Assembly (NCBI RefSeq): GCF_002224675.1 | Contig: NZ_NMPZ01000024.1 | Coordinates: forward strand, 1-60,228 | Direction: 5' to 3' | Origin: Segatella copri | GTDB lineage: Bacteria > Bacteroidota > Bacteroidia > Bacteroidales > Bacteroidaceae | DNA length: 60,228 nt | Part shown: one piece after another, positions 7,520 to 16,606 of the stretch | Layout of the letters: every line of letters begins with the position of its first letter | Position numbering within the stretch: the first letter of the stretch is position 1 | Program-made: the position numbers and the translations under genes | The notes under the pieces: model-generated | The model's input: only the letters and a program-made list of their open reading frames with translations | Database searches by the model: none | What the model was told of the DNA's origin: nothing

Positions 7520-10195
7520 CTATTGATTAGCCCCTAATTGCTGGAGATTGTTGATGAAAGTATTGACACTTACCGCTCCTTCTATGGGGGAATTCTCAAA
7601 TACCATAAAATAGTAGAATTTAGCTCCTGCCAACTTAGACCATGTATCTCCACAAACCAACTTGTTCTTGCTATCAGAACCATCAAGATAATTGCCCTTG
7701 GTCTCTAACATGACTGTGATGCCATTGTTGAGAATAATGATAAAATCAGGATAAGCATTGATAAAACCATTGATGCAGAAACCTTTCCCTCTTTCTTGAT
7801 TGCGATGCCAGCATTTTACGCAGTCAAGGCTGATTACCTGCTCAATGACTGTTCTCTCAAACCCATTGAAGCCTTCTTCCTCTTGATACATTTTCTTCTC
7901 AATGGCTGGTGCCTTGTCTTTGCTCAATATAATATCGTTAGGGAGATGTTCTGTGGGTTGCAAAGAGATTTGCCCGGAGCGTATCTTGCCCTCGAATTGT
8001 CTCTTAGCATAGGATATTTTGAGAGCCTTGACTTTGCTCTTGAACGACTGCACGGTCTCATTCAAGTTCTTTCCTAACATTTGGAGGTGCGACAAGTCGT
8101 AATCTTGAAGCACGTTTGTAATGTAGGTATGCAATTCGCCGTCAGATATGCTGTTGTCTTGTGTTATATCGTCTCTGATGGACTTAGACAACTGAACGAT
8201 AATGCTATTCTTGTCTTGGATGTTGCCATAGAAGTTTTCTAATTCGAAGGCCTCTTTCTCCTTGACTGTAAAAGCAGTGATGTCATTCTCGTTGTTCTTG
8301 TCAATGTCAATCCTTCTGATGTTGGAAGTGTTATAGTTGAATTCGATGTGACGGTCTTCTGCCAAGAGATTGAAGCCTTCGAGCAATACTTCTGGAGTAA
8401 CGAGAATCTTGGTGCTGCTTGTACCGAATATCCCATAGTCTTTTTCGGTATTGACATAGAACTTGGGCAATAAGATACTCTCTGCTAAATCTTCGTAGCT
8501 TTTTCTGATAGGGTATATGTTTGTCTTTTGCATGATTTCTTCGCTTATTCCACTATTGGTGGATTCCTTCACTTGCCGTTCGTAAGTTCGGCTCATTTCC
8601 TCCGCCTGTTTCATGAGCGAAATGGTGGCGGAGTCTTCTTGTATCGCTTTTTGTTGTGAGGTAGAAGGCATGATGATGTCTTCTGCTTTAAAGTTCCATT
8701 CGGATTGCTCTTCTTGGGCGGTCTCGCCATTCTTGGGATCGTTAACACTGCCAAGTTTTAGAGCTTCGTCGTTTCTGAAGTTTAGCATAGGTTCATTTGG
8801 AGTATCCGTCTTGTTTATCGTCGTGTCGTTTGCGATATAGTCACGACGGCTGTACCCCGACATTCTCAGGCATTCCACCACATTGTCGATGGTGGTGTGG
8901 AAATTGGTGGATGATGTGAGTACATACGACATGTTGAGCAAGGCACTGCCATGCTGTCTCGTGTAAGGCTGGCGCAAGATACGGCCTAATATTTGTTCCA
9001 CGTCAATCTTGGAAGAGCGATTGGCTACCGATGCCAAGATGTAGGCGAACGGACAATCCCATCCTTCTTTCAAGGCGTTGACTGTGATGATGTATCTCAC
9101 AGGACATTCTCGGCTCATCAAGTCGATGCCTTTCAACTCATTTTGATTGGCTGTCTTTATCTTGATTTCCTCATTTGGGATTCCTGCTTTCACGAGTTTA
9201 GCCTTGATGTTGGAGAAGGTTACGCTGTCTTCGTCATTCTTGGGTTGTGCTTGGAAAAGGACGATAGGACGAATATAGTCGCCGCCATTCGTCTCTTCGC
9301 TCTTGGCTTTGTCTTCCAAGTTCTTTCTGAGGGCTATGGCGCTATTGATTACATCTATATGATTCTGGTAGTTGCTCACCATGACAGGGAGTTTGACCAT
9401 GTTTTCTCTTTTCAGGCTTGCTGGGTCAACAAAACTGATGATGTTGCTCTTGTTGCGTGGAGTGGCTGTCAGGTTGAGCACGAAGCAAGGGTTGATGTTG
9501 GTAAGCGTATCGATGCGTAGGTCACCCTCGAAGTTATGGCTCTCGTCGATAATCGTGACGGGATTGAGATGGGCGATGACTTGAATGAGTGAGGTCTCGT
9601 CGGCACCTTCGATATGTTTCTCGTTAGGAGAGTAGGTCTTGGCAAACTCGGCAAGATTCTCATTCTCGTTATACACTAATCGCTTGTCTGTGGCTTTCGT
9701 GGCAAATGATTGGATGCTCAATACGAAAATACTCAGTTGCTCTTTTATGATAGTTGGGTTGAAGTTTTGACCGAATAGAAGGGCTTGCTTGTCATACACT
9801 TCAACTCTTCCATTGAAGAGCGTATCAATTCTTTGACGATAAGGATGTTGTGGATTCTTTAGATTCTCGTATGTCTGTTTGAGTATTGTGTCTGATGGTA
9901 CAAACCATGCTACGACTTTAGTCCTATTCACAGGCATTGCGTCGAAGATAGTGCGTATGGCATTGCAGGCGATAAAAGTCTTACCTCCTGCGGTAGGTAC
10001 TTTTATCGTCATGTTTGGAGCTCCATTCATGGTGTCGCAATAGGGATGAAAGGTCTCTTCACCTTGTTGGAGGGTAATGCCATTTTGCTTCCAGTAGGTG
10101 GAGAAAGCCTTATGGTTGCTTCCTTGCTCCTTTAGGATAGCTATGTATTGGGCAAGGTCGTTGAGGACTGCTTGCTGATATTGTTTCAATTCCAT
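7520..10195 (-). CDS. res: Type III restriction enzyme Res subunit
   Basis: An 891-residue DEAD-type helicase with nuclease. Walker A is VPTAGGKT (about 66-73); Walker B/DEAD box is TIIDESHNFEGD; the helicase C part includes IITVNALKEGWDCPFAYILA and the motif VI stretch QILGRILRQPYTRQH. Near the C-terminus YPDFIIILNNG and VMLETKGNY give the PD-(D/E)XK nuclease. This layout is that of Res subunits, which with Mod translocate DNA and cut about 25 bp from unmodified asymmetric sites. It starts 3 bp after mod ends, so the two are one operon. Full length, no frame break. Confidence 0.93.
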   Translation of the reverse strand: MELKQYQQAVLNDLAQYIAILKEQGSNHKAFSTYWKQNGITLQQGEETFHPYCDTMNGAPNMTIKVPTAGGKTFIACNAIRTIFDAMPVNRTKVVAWFVPSDTILKQTYENLKNPQHPYRQRIDTLFNGRVEVYDKQALLFGQNFNPTIIKEQLSIFVLSIQSFATKATDKRLVYNENENLAEFAKTYSPNEKHIEGADETSLIQVIAHLNPVTIIDESHNFEGDLRIDTLTNINPCFVLNLTATPRNKSNIISFVDPASLKRENMVKLPVMVSNYQNHIDVINSAIALRKNLEDKAKSEETNGGDYIRPIVLFQAQPKNDEDSVTFSNIKAKLVKAGIPNEEIKIKTANQNELKGIDLMSRECPVRYIITVNALKEGWDCPFAYILASVANRSSKIDVEQILGRILRQPYTRQHGSALLNMSYVLTSSTNFHTTIDNVVECLRMSGYSRRDYIANDTTINKTDTPNEPMLNFRNDEALKLGSVNDPKNGETAQEEQSEWNFKAEDIIMPSTSQQKAIQEDSATISLMKQAEEMSRTYERQVKESTNSGISEEIMQKTNIYPIRKSYEDLAESILLPKFYVNTEKDYGIFGTSSTKILVTPEVLLEGFNLLAEDRHIEFNYNTSNIRRIDIDKNNENDITAFTVKEKEAFELENFYGNIQDKNSIIVQLSKSIRDDITQDNSISDGELHTYITNVLQDYDLSHLQMLGKNLNETVQSFKSKVKALKISYAKRQFEGKIRSGQISLQPTEHLPNDIILSKDKAPAIEKKMYQEEEGFNGFERTVIEQVISLDCVKCWHRNQERGKGFCINGFINAYPDFIIILNNGITVMLETKGNYLDGSDSKNKLVCGDTWSKLAGAKFYYFMVFENSPIEGAVSVNTFINNLQQLGANQ

Positions 10196-10198
10196 AAT

Positions 10199-12142
10199 CT
10201 AAAATCGTTTGATGTCACGTGGTATCTTCTTGAACTTGATGTGATGCTCAGTCATGAACTTCTCATCGAGCAAACAACGGTCGGCGTAGATGATGTACAT
10301 CTCGTGCTTGTTTTTTACGATGTTTGCCAATGTGTCGAAGCTTAGTGTTGTTGCCTTGTCTGTTTGATAATAGAAGTAATAGCCTGCTCGGTTGTACTCG
10401 TCGAGTAGGAATTCTTCGTCCTTGTCATGTTGGCGTAAGAGAGGCTGCTTGGTCTCGGCATAGTATATGTATTCTCTTATCTTTTCTATGCCGACCTCCT
10501 CGTTCAAGTTGCCATCTTCGTTGAAGAGTGGGGCACCTAATTCGTAATAGTCGAATGCACCGCCTAAGCCTTCCATTTTGTCATCATATATTTTCGTGCC
10601 GATTACTTTCAGGCAGTTGTCTGCAATCTTTGGCTTGCTAATCTTGGTATATTCGTTGACCTTTTCAATAGAGATGCTTTCGGCTTCTTTCAAAAACTCT
10701 TCGGCATTGAGGATGTTCTTGGCTGTCAGTTTCTTGCAGTAAATTTCCTCTTCTTTCTTGCCCTTGAAGAGATAGCCTGAAATGGCACGGCGAATACGTT
10801 CGGCAGCAACCGTTTCGGCATAGTCCATGATGTCAATCATGATAAACTTGCGTTGGCTTTCAGGCTTCTGTTGGTTCTCCATCAATACAGCATGACCTGT
10901 AGTCCCGCTTCCTGCAAAGCAATCGAGAATGATGCTGTCTTCTTCCGTCGCTATGTCAATGATGCGCTTCAACAAGCGGGTGGGCTTGGGTGTTTCGAAT
11001 GGGCATTTGCCTTCGAAGATGGTTTTGATTTCTTTCTTGGCTTCATCGGTGTGGCCGACTTCTGAGTAGGGCCAAAAGTTTGTGGCAAGTTTGCCCTCAA
11101 CCTTTGTAAGGTATGTTTTACGTGCGATGCCTCCCAAGCCTCCTTTCGTGAAGTAGAACTTAGGCCATTGCCCTCTCTCATATACGGCTTTAGCCTTGGC
11201 TTGTGATATTTCTAAAGGTTCTTTTAGCATGATAGCCTTGATGCCTTCCCTAACCTCAGTTGGCGAGACACCACAAATCTCGGCTCTGCGGTCCGCATCG
11301 TTGATGTCGCGCAGTTCGTATTCGCACCAACCGTTCATGTGATTAAGCATGTCTGTTTGTTGGTAACGCCAACATGAAGCATTGTATGGATATAAAAGTT
11401 CACCAGTAAATGGATGCTGGATGGCGTAAACCATCGTTTGGTGAGTCCTTGCGTTAGGGGCGCAAGGATTGTCGCTTCTCCATAATGCAAAATCATTGTC
11501 TGGATTCTTGTATTTGGAATCCATTTCCTCGGTGCGTTCGAGCTTGTATGGTGTCCAGTTTGGGTTCTTACCATACACGTATAAATGTTCCGTTTCGGTA
11601 GGTAATCCCTTCTTGTCGTTTCTTGGCGAATAGGTCTTTTGCCATGCAATATTAGCCACAAAGCAAGTTACTCCAAAAATCTCATCGCAGATCTTGCGTA
11701 GTTGTGCATCCTCAGCATCACCAATAGATATAAAGATTGCACCATCCTCACTCAAAAGTTTCTTCATCAATACGAGACGAGGATACATCATGCAGAGCCA
11801 CTTGTCGTGTCGGCTCAAGTCTTCTCCTTCTTTGCCCACTACTTCTCCAAGCCATTTCTTGATATGAGGGTCGTTTACATTGTCGTTATAAACCCAATTT
11901 TCGTTACCTGTGTTATAAGGAGGGTCTATATAGATGCATTTGATTCTTCCCTCATACATGGGCATAAGAGATTTGAGTGCCAACAGATTATCTCCATGGA
12001 TAATCATGTTGCCACTATGGGTTGGTTCTGTTGTCTGCCCTTTTTCGGCAGAATAACCGTATTGATGTTCCAATACATGATAGGGCACATCATTATGATG
12101 CCCCACCACTTTGTCTTTTCCTATCCAATTAAGTGTTGGCAT
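10199..12142 (-). CDS. mod: Type III restriction-modification methyltransferase Mod
   Basis: A 647-residue N6-adenine methyltransferase. The catalytic motif DPPYNTGN (about 73-80) precedes the AdoMet-binding motif LDCFAGSGTTGHA, the beta-class order typical of type III Mod. The central region between them would hold target recognition. It pairs with Res immediately downstream (3-bp gap) and follows a small DUF2442-like gene by 5 bp. I saw no simple-sequence tract inside the gene, so the replication-slippage phase variation known for some mod genes is not suggested. Confidence 0.93.
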   Translation of the reverse strand: MPTLNWIGKDKVVGHHNDVPYHVLEHQYGYSAEKGQTTEPTHSGNMIIHGDNLLALKSLMPMYEGRIKCIYIDPPYNTGNENWVYNDNVNDPHIKKWLGEVVGKEGEDLSRHDKWLCMMYPRLVLMKKLLSEDGAIFISIGDAEDAQLRKICDEIFGVTCFVANIAWQKTYSPRNDKKGLPTETEHLYVYGKNPNWTPYKLERTEEMDSKYKNPDNDFALWRSDNPCAPNARTHQTMVYAIQHPFTGELLYPYNASCWRYQQTDMLNHMNGWCEYELRDINDADRRAEICGVSPTEVREGIKAIMLKEPLEISQAKAKAVYERGQWPKFYFTKGGLGGIARKTYLTKVEGKLATNFWPYSEVGHTDEAKKEIKTIFEGKCPFETPKPTRLLKRIIDIATEEDSIILDCFAGSGTTGHAVLMENQQKPESQRKFIMIDIMDYAETVAAERIRRAISGYLFKGKKEEEIYCKKLTAKNILNAEEFLKEAESISIEKVNEYTKISKPKIADNCLKVIGTKIYDDKMEGLGGAFDYYELGAPLFNEDGNLNEEVGIEKIREYIYYAETKQPLLRQHDKDEEFLLDEYNRAGYYFYYQTDKATTLSFDTLANIVKNKHEMYIIYADRCLLDEKFMTEHHIKFKKIPRDIKRF

Positions 12143-12147
12143 TATAT

Positions 12148-12330
12148 CTATAGTTTATGGGAGTGAGGAGTAAGGACTTTAACAGGCACTTTCTTCATGC
12201 TTGGAAAAGCAGAAATAGGCATCGTTATAGAACGACCGTCTTGCAGGGTAACTTCAAACTTACCTCTCTTTTGGAACGATACAGCCTTGATTTTAGGCTT
12301 CACATTCCAATAACCTTCATTCTGATACAT
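12148..12330 (-). CDS. DUF2442-like small protein at head of RM operon
   Basis: A 60-residue protein containing RGKFEVTLQDGRSITMPISA followed by FPSMKKV, which resembles the DUF2442 family (strand, 'l.DGR.i.vPl..FP.l'). DUF2442 proteins are small and often sit beside DUF4160 in toxin-antitoxin-like pairs; here no DUF4160 is present and the gene instead leads a type III RM operon with a 5-bp gap to mod. A control (C-protein-like) or anti-restriction role is only a guess. Confidence 0.6.
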   Translation of the reverse strand: MYQNEGYWNVKPKIKAVSFQKRGKFEVTLQDGRSITMPISAFPSMKKVPVKVLTPHSHKL

Positions 12331-12489
12331 GTTCTTACTTTTTTATTTTTATTATTCTTATAGTTTTACCTTCCTTGAATTGCTTCCATTGGTAAAGGAG
12401 TTCCTTCGTAAGTACGACTGCTCGATGTTGAAGATGACTTCTCTGTTACGTGATTTCATCTTGTAAGACGCCTTATTATGAACCCACTG

Positions 12490-12497
12490 CAAAAATA
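12490..12497 (-). promoter_or_regulatory. Promoter -7 box for the type III RM operon
   Basis: TATTTTTG on the minus strand fits TAnnTTTG; the -33 box is weak. It would give a leader of about 160 nt before the DUF2442-like gene. Confidence 0.5.
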
Positions 12498-12626
12498 CAA
12501 ACTTTTTTCTAAACTCTCGCATAAATGAGGGAAATATTTTCATTTATCATTCGTTTTAAGTAATAAGTCCATTTGGTGCGTATTATCCATATAAGCGATA
12601 GACGCACCCAATAGTGTCGCTTTTTA

Positions 12627-12688
12627 GTCCCTAGTATCGATTGAGCCTCGTCCCTAGTATCGATTGAGCCTCGTCCCTATTAGGGATC
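12627..12688. repeat. 23-bp tandem direct repeat
   Basis: The 23-bp unit starting GTCCCTAGTATCGATTGAGC occurs twice head to tail (12627-12649, 12650-12672). A third, partial copy continues as TCCCTATTAGGGA (12674-12686), itself a palindrome. Confidence 0.85.
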
Positions 12689-12789
12689 TTTTAGAATGAT
12701 GAACGGAATCATAATTGAAATGAAGAAAGAAATGGTATCCCATAGGTGAGATAAGGTTCGCCACATCCGTCGCCATTCTTTGTTCGATA

Positions 12790-12826
12790 AAGAGGGTGTG
12801 TCATAGTCCATGACGCACCCTCTTTA
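12790..12826 (-). terminator. Terminator downstream of AAA-ATPase gene
   Basis: AAAGAGGGTG(T)GTCATAG and CATGACGCACCCTCTTT form a long stem; the A-rich and T-rich flanks make it usable in either direction. It lies about 50 bp past the stop at 12876. Confidence 0.75.
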
Positions 12827-12875
12827 ATATCTCAATAGTTCGTTAATATTTCGTTCATGTGTTGCTTCTATATTG

Positions 12876-14447
12876 TTATCTCTTTTTTACAGTCTCTATC
12901 TTGCAACTATGTTTCTTGGAATGTTTATCGTAGTTAATACCTACAAGGATTACATCGCCAACATAATGCATCAAAGGTTTCACGTAATTCTGCCGCTTGA
13001 TTTGACTGATTGCAGTTTCCGCCTTCTCATTCCATTTCAATTCCAGAACAACAGCAGGAACATCTACATTTCTATGAGGCAATAGTACTATGTCGGCAAA
13101 ACCTTTGCCCGTTGGCAATTCACGAATTATCTCATAGCGATTTCTCGCTGTATAAAATGCCAAGGACAGCACACAAGCCAAGGAATTTTCATCGTTATAC
13201 TTCAATATGCTGGTATTCTGTTCATGTATTTCCGCTACACATGAAGCCACCTCTTCCTCATCGCCATGAAGCAAATGAACCATTAAATCCTCCGAGTGTT
13301 CCAAAGCACTCGTCACCTCTCGCCAACTTGTGTCGGCAATGGCCGTTTCAAATTCCTGGCGTACTTCATAGTTTGGAATGCTAGCGCATTTGGTTTCATT
13401 GTTATATGAGAGATAGCCCAAATGGCAAAGAAGGGTGAGCACGTCATCTTTACAATCCACTTTGTGCATATCATTGCTAAAACGCAACGCATTCACCCGT
13501 ACAGGAACATCATTGAGAGCACTGATGATATCATCCTTCAAACCTTCAAAGTTCATCGTGATATAACGTTTCAAACTTTCAAAAGTATTAGTACTAGTCC
13601 AAAAACTCTCATACGATTTGCGCTTCAAGGCACGCATCACAGCATACGGATTGTACATAGCTTTCTCTGCGCCCAACTCATATCCGTCATACCATCGTTT
13701 CATCTTATAGGCATCCATTCCCACTTCGGTACACAACTGCTCTACTTCATTTTCCGTAAAGCCGAAATAAGGTGCAAGTTGAGCAGGACTCAGCATTGTA
13801 TATTCATCGAAATTATTCAGTGCTGATTGTGTATTATAGCGTTTGATAGGCAGAATGCCAGTCATGTATGAGCATGCAAATACATATTCTGACATGCTTC
13901 CTTTGAAAAGACGGCGCAAAAGGTTGACATATTCGTCCATTTGCTTTTCCTGTCCCTCACGACAAAGCGCATCCCATTCATCTATTAAGCACACAAACTT
14001 CTCTCCTGTCTGATTTACGATACTTACAAGCAAATCCATCAAATCGTCATTAGGCTTCATCACAACACCCTTGTACAACTCCAGTAATTCCTCGCAAATA
14101 TCACGTTTGATATGCTCTACCAACTGTTCATCATTGCCATATTTGGTCACAAAATCCGTCATGTCTAAATAGAGTACAGGATAGCGATTGAGATGTTTCT
14201 CGAAATCCTCGTCTTTGCTAATGGCAAGTCCTTGAAACAAGTTCTGGGAATCGCATGACTTATCATAGTATGCATTGAGCATTTTTACGGCTACCGACTT
14301 GCCAAACCTTCGGGCACGAGTAACACAGAGAAAGCGATTCTCTGTCATCATCGCAGAGTTCACTTCCGCTATCAGCAAACTCTTATCCACAAACTTTGAG
14401 TTGCGTAGCGATGCAAAACCATCATTTCCCTTATTAAGATAATTCAT
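12876..14447 (-). CDS. AAA-ATPase-like protein with PD-(D/E)XK nuclease domain
   Basis: A 523-residue protein of the Bacteroidetes 'AAA-ATPase-like / PD-(D/E)XK' type (PF09820 plus PF08011). The P-loop is RARRFGKSVAVKML (about 44-57), Walker B is FVCLIDEWDAL, and the C-terminal nuclease shows GKGFADIVLL followed by VVLELKWN, supplying the D and E-x-K residues. These genes are abundant in accessory regions of Prevotella and Bacteroides; their job is unknown, with DNA repair, mobile-element or defence roles proposed. It lies next to the RM operon and has its own promoter and terminator. Confidence 0.85.
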   Translation of the reverse strand: MNYLNKGNDGFASLRNSKFVDKSLLIAEVNSAMMTENRFLCVTRARRFGKSVAVKMLNAYYDKSCDSQNLFQGLAISKDEDFEKHLNRYPVLYLDMTDFVTKYGNDEQLVEHIKRDICEELLELYKGVVMKPNDDLMDLLVSIVNQTGEKFVCLIDEWDALCREGQEKQMDEYVNLLRRLFKGSMSEYVFACSYMTGILPIKRYNTQSALNNFDEYTMLSPAQLAPYFGFTENEVEQLCTEVGMDAYKMKRWYDGYELGAEKAMYNPYAVMRALKRKSYESFWTSTNTFESLKRYITMNFEGLKDDIISALNDVPVRVNALRFSNDMHKVDCKDDVLTLLCHLGYLSYNNETKCASIPNYEVRQEFETAIADTSWREVTSALEHSEDLMVHLLHGDEEEVASCVAEIHEQNTSILKYNDENSLACVLSLAFYTARNRYEIIRELPTGKGFADIVLLPHRNVDVPAVVLELKWNEKAETAISQIKRQNYVKPLMHYVGDVILVGINYDKHSKKHSCKIETVKKR

Positions 14448-14474
14448 ATATTGCTGCCATTTTTATATTTGTGG

Positions 14475-14505
14475 CAAAGTTACGAAAAATAACGAGACTA
14501 ACAAA
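14475..14505 (-). promoter_or_regulatory. Promoter for AAA-ATPase gene
   Basis: Minus-strand TAACTTTG (14482-14475) and TTTG (14505-14502) are 19 bp apart, a near-perfect Bacteroidales promoter, 28 bp from the start codon. Confidence 0.75.
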
Positions 14506-14608
14506 GAAAATGCTTGAAAAAGAGGATTGTTCTCTGTCTTTTTCTTCTCATCGCAATAAGTAATCTTCTTTTTCGATTCGTATTTTCTGTTACCTTTTAT
14601 ATAAAACA

Positions 14609-14639
14609 GCAAGGGCTGCCAGTACATCCTGGCAGCCCT
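14609..14639 (-). terminator. Terminator after the ECF sigma operon
   Basis: AGGGCTGCCAG (14609-14619) and CTGGCAGCCCT (14629-14639) form an 11-bp stem with a short loop. On the minus strand it follows the sigma-factor partner gene by about 100 bp and is followed by TGCTGTTTTATA. Confidence 0.65.
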
Positions 14640-14742
14640 AATACGTTAGTATGTTATGAAAAATTTGAGAGAATTGAAACTTCACAGTTTCAGAATTGTT
14701 TTACTAAACATGATTTTTTATATAGAGAAAGCATAGAAATAA

Positions 14743-15243
14743 CTACTTCAATATCGTAGGGGAAGCAGTGGTGGTGCTTATCTGGTCGATGCCCGTGCGC
14801 TGCATGGAGTCAACCGAAGCAGAATCGCCCATGGCTACGGAAACGCCCTTGCCACTCTTGGTGTATCCTACGTTTTCAATCTGGTTATCGACATCGTTCT
14901 GGAATGGAACCTGGGCAGCGTTGCCCAAGGTCAGGACGATAGCTACTACGGCAGCAGCCTTGAAGAGAGGCTTCAGACGCTCTGTCAATGAAACGACCTT
15001 CGCCTTGTTAGGCTCCTTGGTGTATTCATCTTCAATCATCGCCATCATCTTCTGATCGAAGTCATCACCCAGTGTCTCTTGCTTAGCCTCGCCCATCTCG
15101 TAAGAGAAGAGCGCCTGATATGGCTTCAGCTCGGCAGGCAACTCGTCCTGGCTGAAGAATGCACGGAGAATCTCCTCTTCTTCGAGAGAAGTCTCGGCCT
15201 TCCAATAGCGGTCCAAAAGTTGGTTGATGTACTTATAATCCAT
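14743..15243 (-). CDS. Single-pass membrane protein, probable ECF sigma partner
   Basis: A 166-residue protein with a helical N-terminus (LDRYWKAETSLEEEEILRAF) and one membrane segment (about 88-108, KAAAVVAIVLTLGNAAQV). Its first codons overlap the end of the sigma-factor gene by 11 bp. In Bacteroidetes such short proteins following ECF sigma genes have the N-terminal style of anti-sigma factors, so it may hold the sigma factor at the membrane; no recognised anti-sigma domain could be confirmed. The C-terminal part after the helix is Ser/Thr-rich and would be periplasmic. Confidence 0.62.
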   Translation of the reverse strand: MDYKYINQLLDRYWKAETSLEEEEILRAFFSQDELPAELKPYQALFSYEMGEAKQETLGDDFDQKMMAMIEDEYTKEPNKAKVVSLTERLKPLFKAAAVVAIVLTLGNAAQVPFQNDVDNQIENVGYTKSGKGVSVAMGDSASVDSMQRTGIDQISTTTASPTILK

Positions 15244-15748
15244 AACTGTCGAATTGTTGAAATCTTTGTTTAACTGTTTGTCGAGCCCTGAAGATGTTCA
15301 CCTTGACCTGGTCTTCGGTGATGCTGAGGATGTCTGCTATTTCCTTATAGGATTTTCCTTCGATATCTCGAAGTTGCAGACAGCTGCGCTGCTTCTCGGG
15401 CAACTCATTAATGATGTTCCTTACGATGTTCAGTTTGTCTTTCTGAATCATTCGTTCGGAAGGAGTGGATGATGTCTCGTCGAGCCTTTCCGTGGTCTGC
15501 TCTTCCAGCGAATCATTCTGATTATCCATCTTCTTGATGCGGTCGAGCGAGAGGTTGCGGGCGATGGTGAGGCTGTAGGCCTCGATGGAGTCAAGCTCCT
15601 GCCATCTGTCGCGGGCATTCCAGACTTTAATCATAGTATCCTGCACAACGTCCTCCGCTTCCTCCCGGTTGAGAGTAATGCGAAGTGCCAGCCTGAAGAG
15701 TTTATTCTTCAGTGGCAAAACATCGTTTTGGAAACTGATTTTTTTCAT
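15233..15748 (-). CDS. ECF RNA polymerase sigma factor
   Basis: A 171-residue sigma-70 family member with only regions 2 and 4. Region 2 includes REEAEDVVQDTMIKVWNARD; region 4 includes LPEKQRSCLQLRDIEGKSYK and the helix-turn-helix EIADILSITEDQVKVNIFRA. It directs core polymerase to a small regulon; the target and stimulus are not visible. It overlaps its probable membrane partner by 11 bp. A short dyad (CCTGTAA / TTACAGG, about 15776-15795) just upstream might be a control site. Confidence 0.92.
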   Translation of the reverse strand: MKKISFQNDVLPLKNKLFRLALRITLNREEAEDVVQDTMIKVWNARDRWQELDSIEAYSLTIARNLSLDRIKKMDNQNDSLEEQTTERLDETSSTPSERMIQKDKLNIVRNIINELPEKQRSCLQLRDIEGKSYKEIADILSITEDQVKVNIFRARQTVKQRFQQFDSYGL

Positions 15749-15813
15749 CCCTCTATAATTAATGACGACTTACCTGTAAGAAAGTTACAGGCAACTCTGA
15801 ATTATTTCTATTT

Positions 15814-16587
15814 TTAACACTTAATAACGGTTCCGTGCTTTCCGTCAATAGCGGTAGCAAGGGTGATAATCACCTCTTTCACGCCTGCATCGATGGCTGC
15901 GAGAGCATTCTCCAGTTTTGGAATCATGCCGCCTGCCACGGTACCGTCTGCTTTATATCTCTCAAAATCGGCATGGGTAATCACTGGAATCACGCTGTCG
16001 TCATCCTCAGAATTGCTGAGCACGCCTTTCTTTTCAAAACTATATATCAATGTCACGCCGTAGTAAGGAGCCAGAGCCTTGGCTGTCTCGCTTGCGATGG
16101 TGTCGGCATTGGTATTGAGGATATTGCCCTTTCCGTCGTGGGTCAGCGGAGCCATCACTGGGGTGATGCCTTCGTTGATCAGGGTCTGGAGCATCTTGCC
16201 GTTGGCACGCTCTACATCGCCTACGAATCCGAAGTCAATGCCGTCCTTCAATGGGCGCTTATGACTATGGATTACGTCCATGTCGGCACCTGTCAGACCG
16301 AGGGCATTCACGCCGTTAGCCTGAAGCTTGGCAACCAGGTTCTTGTTTACCAAACCGCCATAAACCATGGTAACCACCTCCAGCATGTCTGCATCTGTGA
16401 TGCGACGGCCGTTTACCATCTTGCTCTCAATGCCAAGGGCTGCGGCTACCTTGGTGGCACGGCGTCCACCGCCATGTACCAATACTTTCTTGCCAGGAAT
16501 GGCTGCGAAATCCTTCAAGAGCTGTGCCAGCTGTTCGCTGTCTTCAACGATGGCACCGCCTACCTTTACTACTGTTACTTTTTCCAT
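15814..16587 (-). CDS. argB: Acetylglutamate kinase
   Basis: A 257-residue amino-acid kinase. VVKVGGAIVED at the N-terminus, LVHGGGRRAT, and LNTNADTIASETAKAL are the substrate and ATP-binding motifs of ArgB. It phosphorylates N-acetylglutamate (or N-succinylglutamate in some Bacteroidetes) in arginine synthesis. It follows speA by 19 bp on the same strand, so arginine supply and arginine decarboxylation seem co-transcribed. Length is normal for the short, non-hexameric form. Confidence 0.92.
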   Translation of the reverse strand: MEKVTVVKVGGAIVEDSEQLAQLLKDFAAIPGKKVLVHGGGRRATKVAAALGIESKMVNGRRITDADMLEVVTMVYGGLVNKNLVAKLQANGVNALGLTGADMDVIHSHKRPLKDGIDFGFVGDVERANGKMLQTLINEGITPVMAPLTHDGKGNILNTNADTIASETAKALAPYYGVTLIYSFEKKGVLSNSEDDDSVIPVITHADFERYKADGTVAGGMIPKLENALAAIDAGVKEVIITLATAIDGKHGTVIKC

Positions 16588-16606
16588 CTTATCTTATGTT
16601 GAATGT

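Larger units (their letters stand above)
12331..12875. other. Intergenic region upstream of RM operon
   Basis: Contains the RM promoter (12490-12497), a 23-bp tandem repeat (12627-12688) and the terminator of the AAA-ATPase gene (12790-12826). A minus-strand frame of 61 codons (12358-12543) spans the promoter and has no recognisable family; a shorter start inside it (33 codons) is possible but not convincing. Confidence 0.5.

Noticed and set aside
12358..12543. 61-codon minus-strand frame before the RM operon
   Set aside because: Its start lies upstream of the promoter box within it; no family recognised and other frames look equally plausible.
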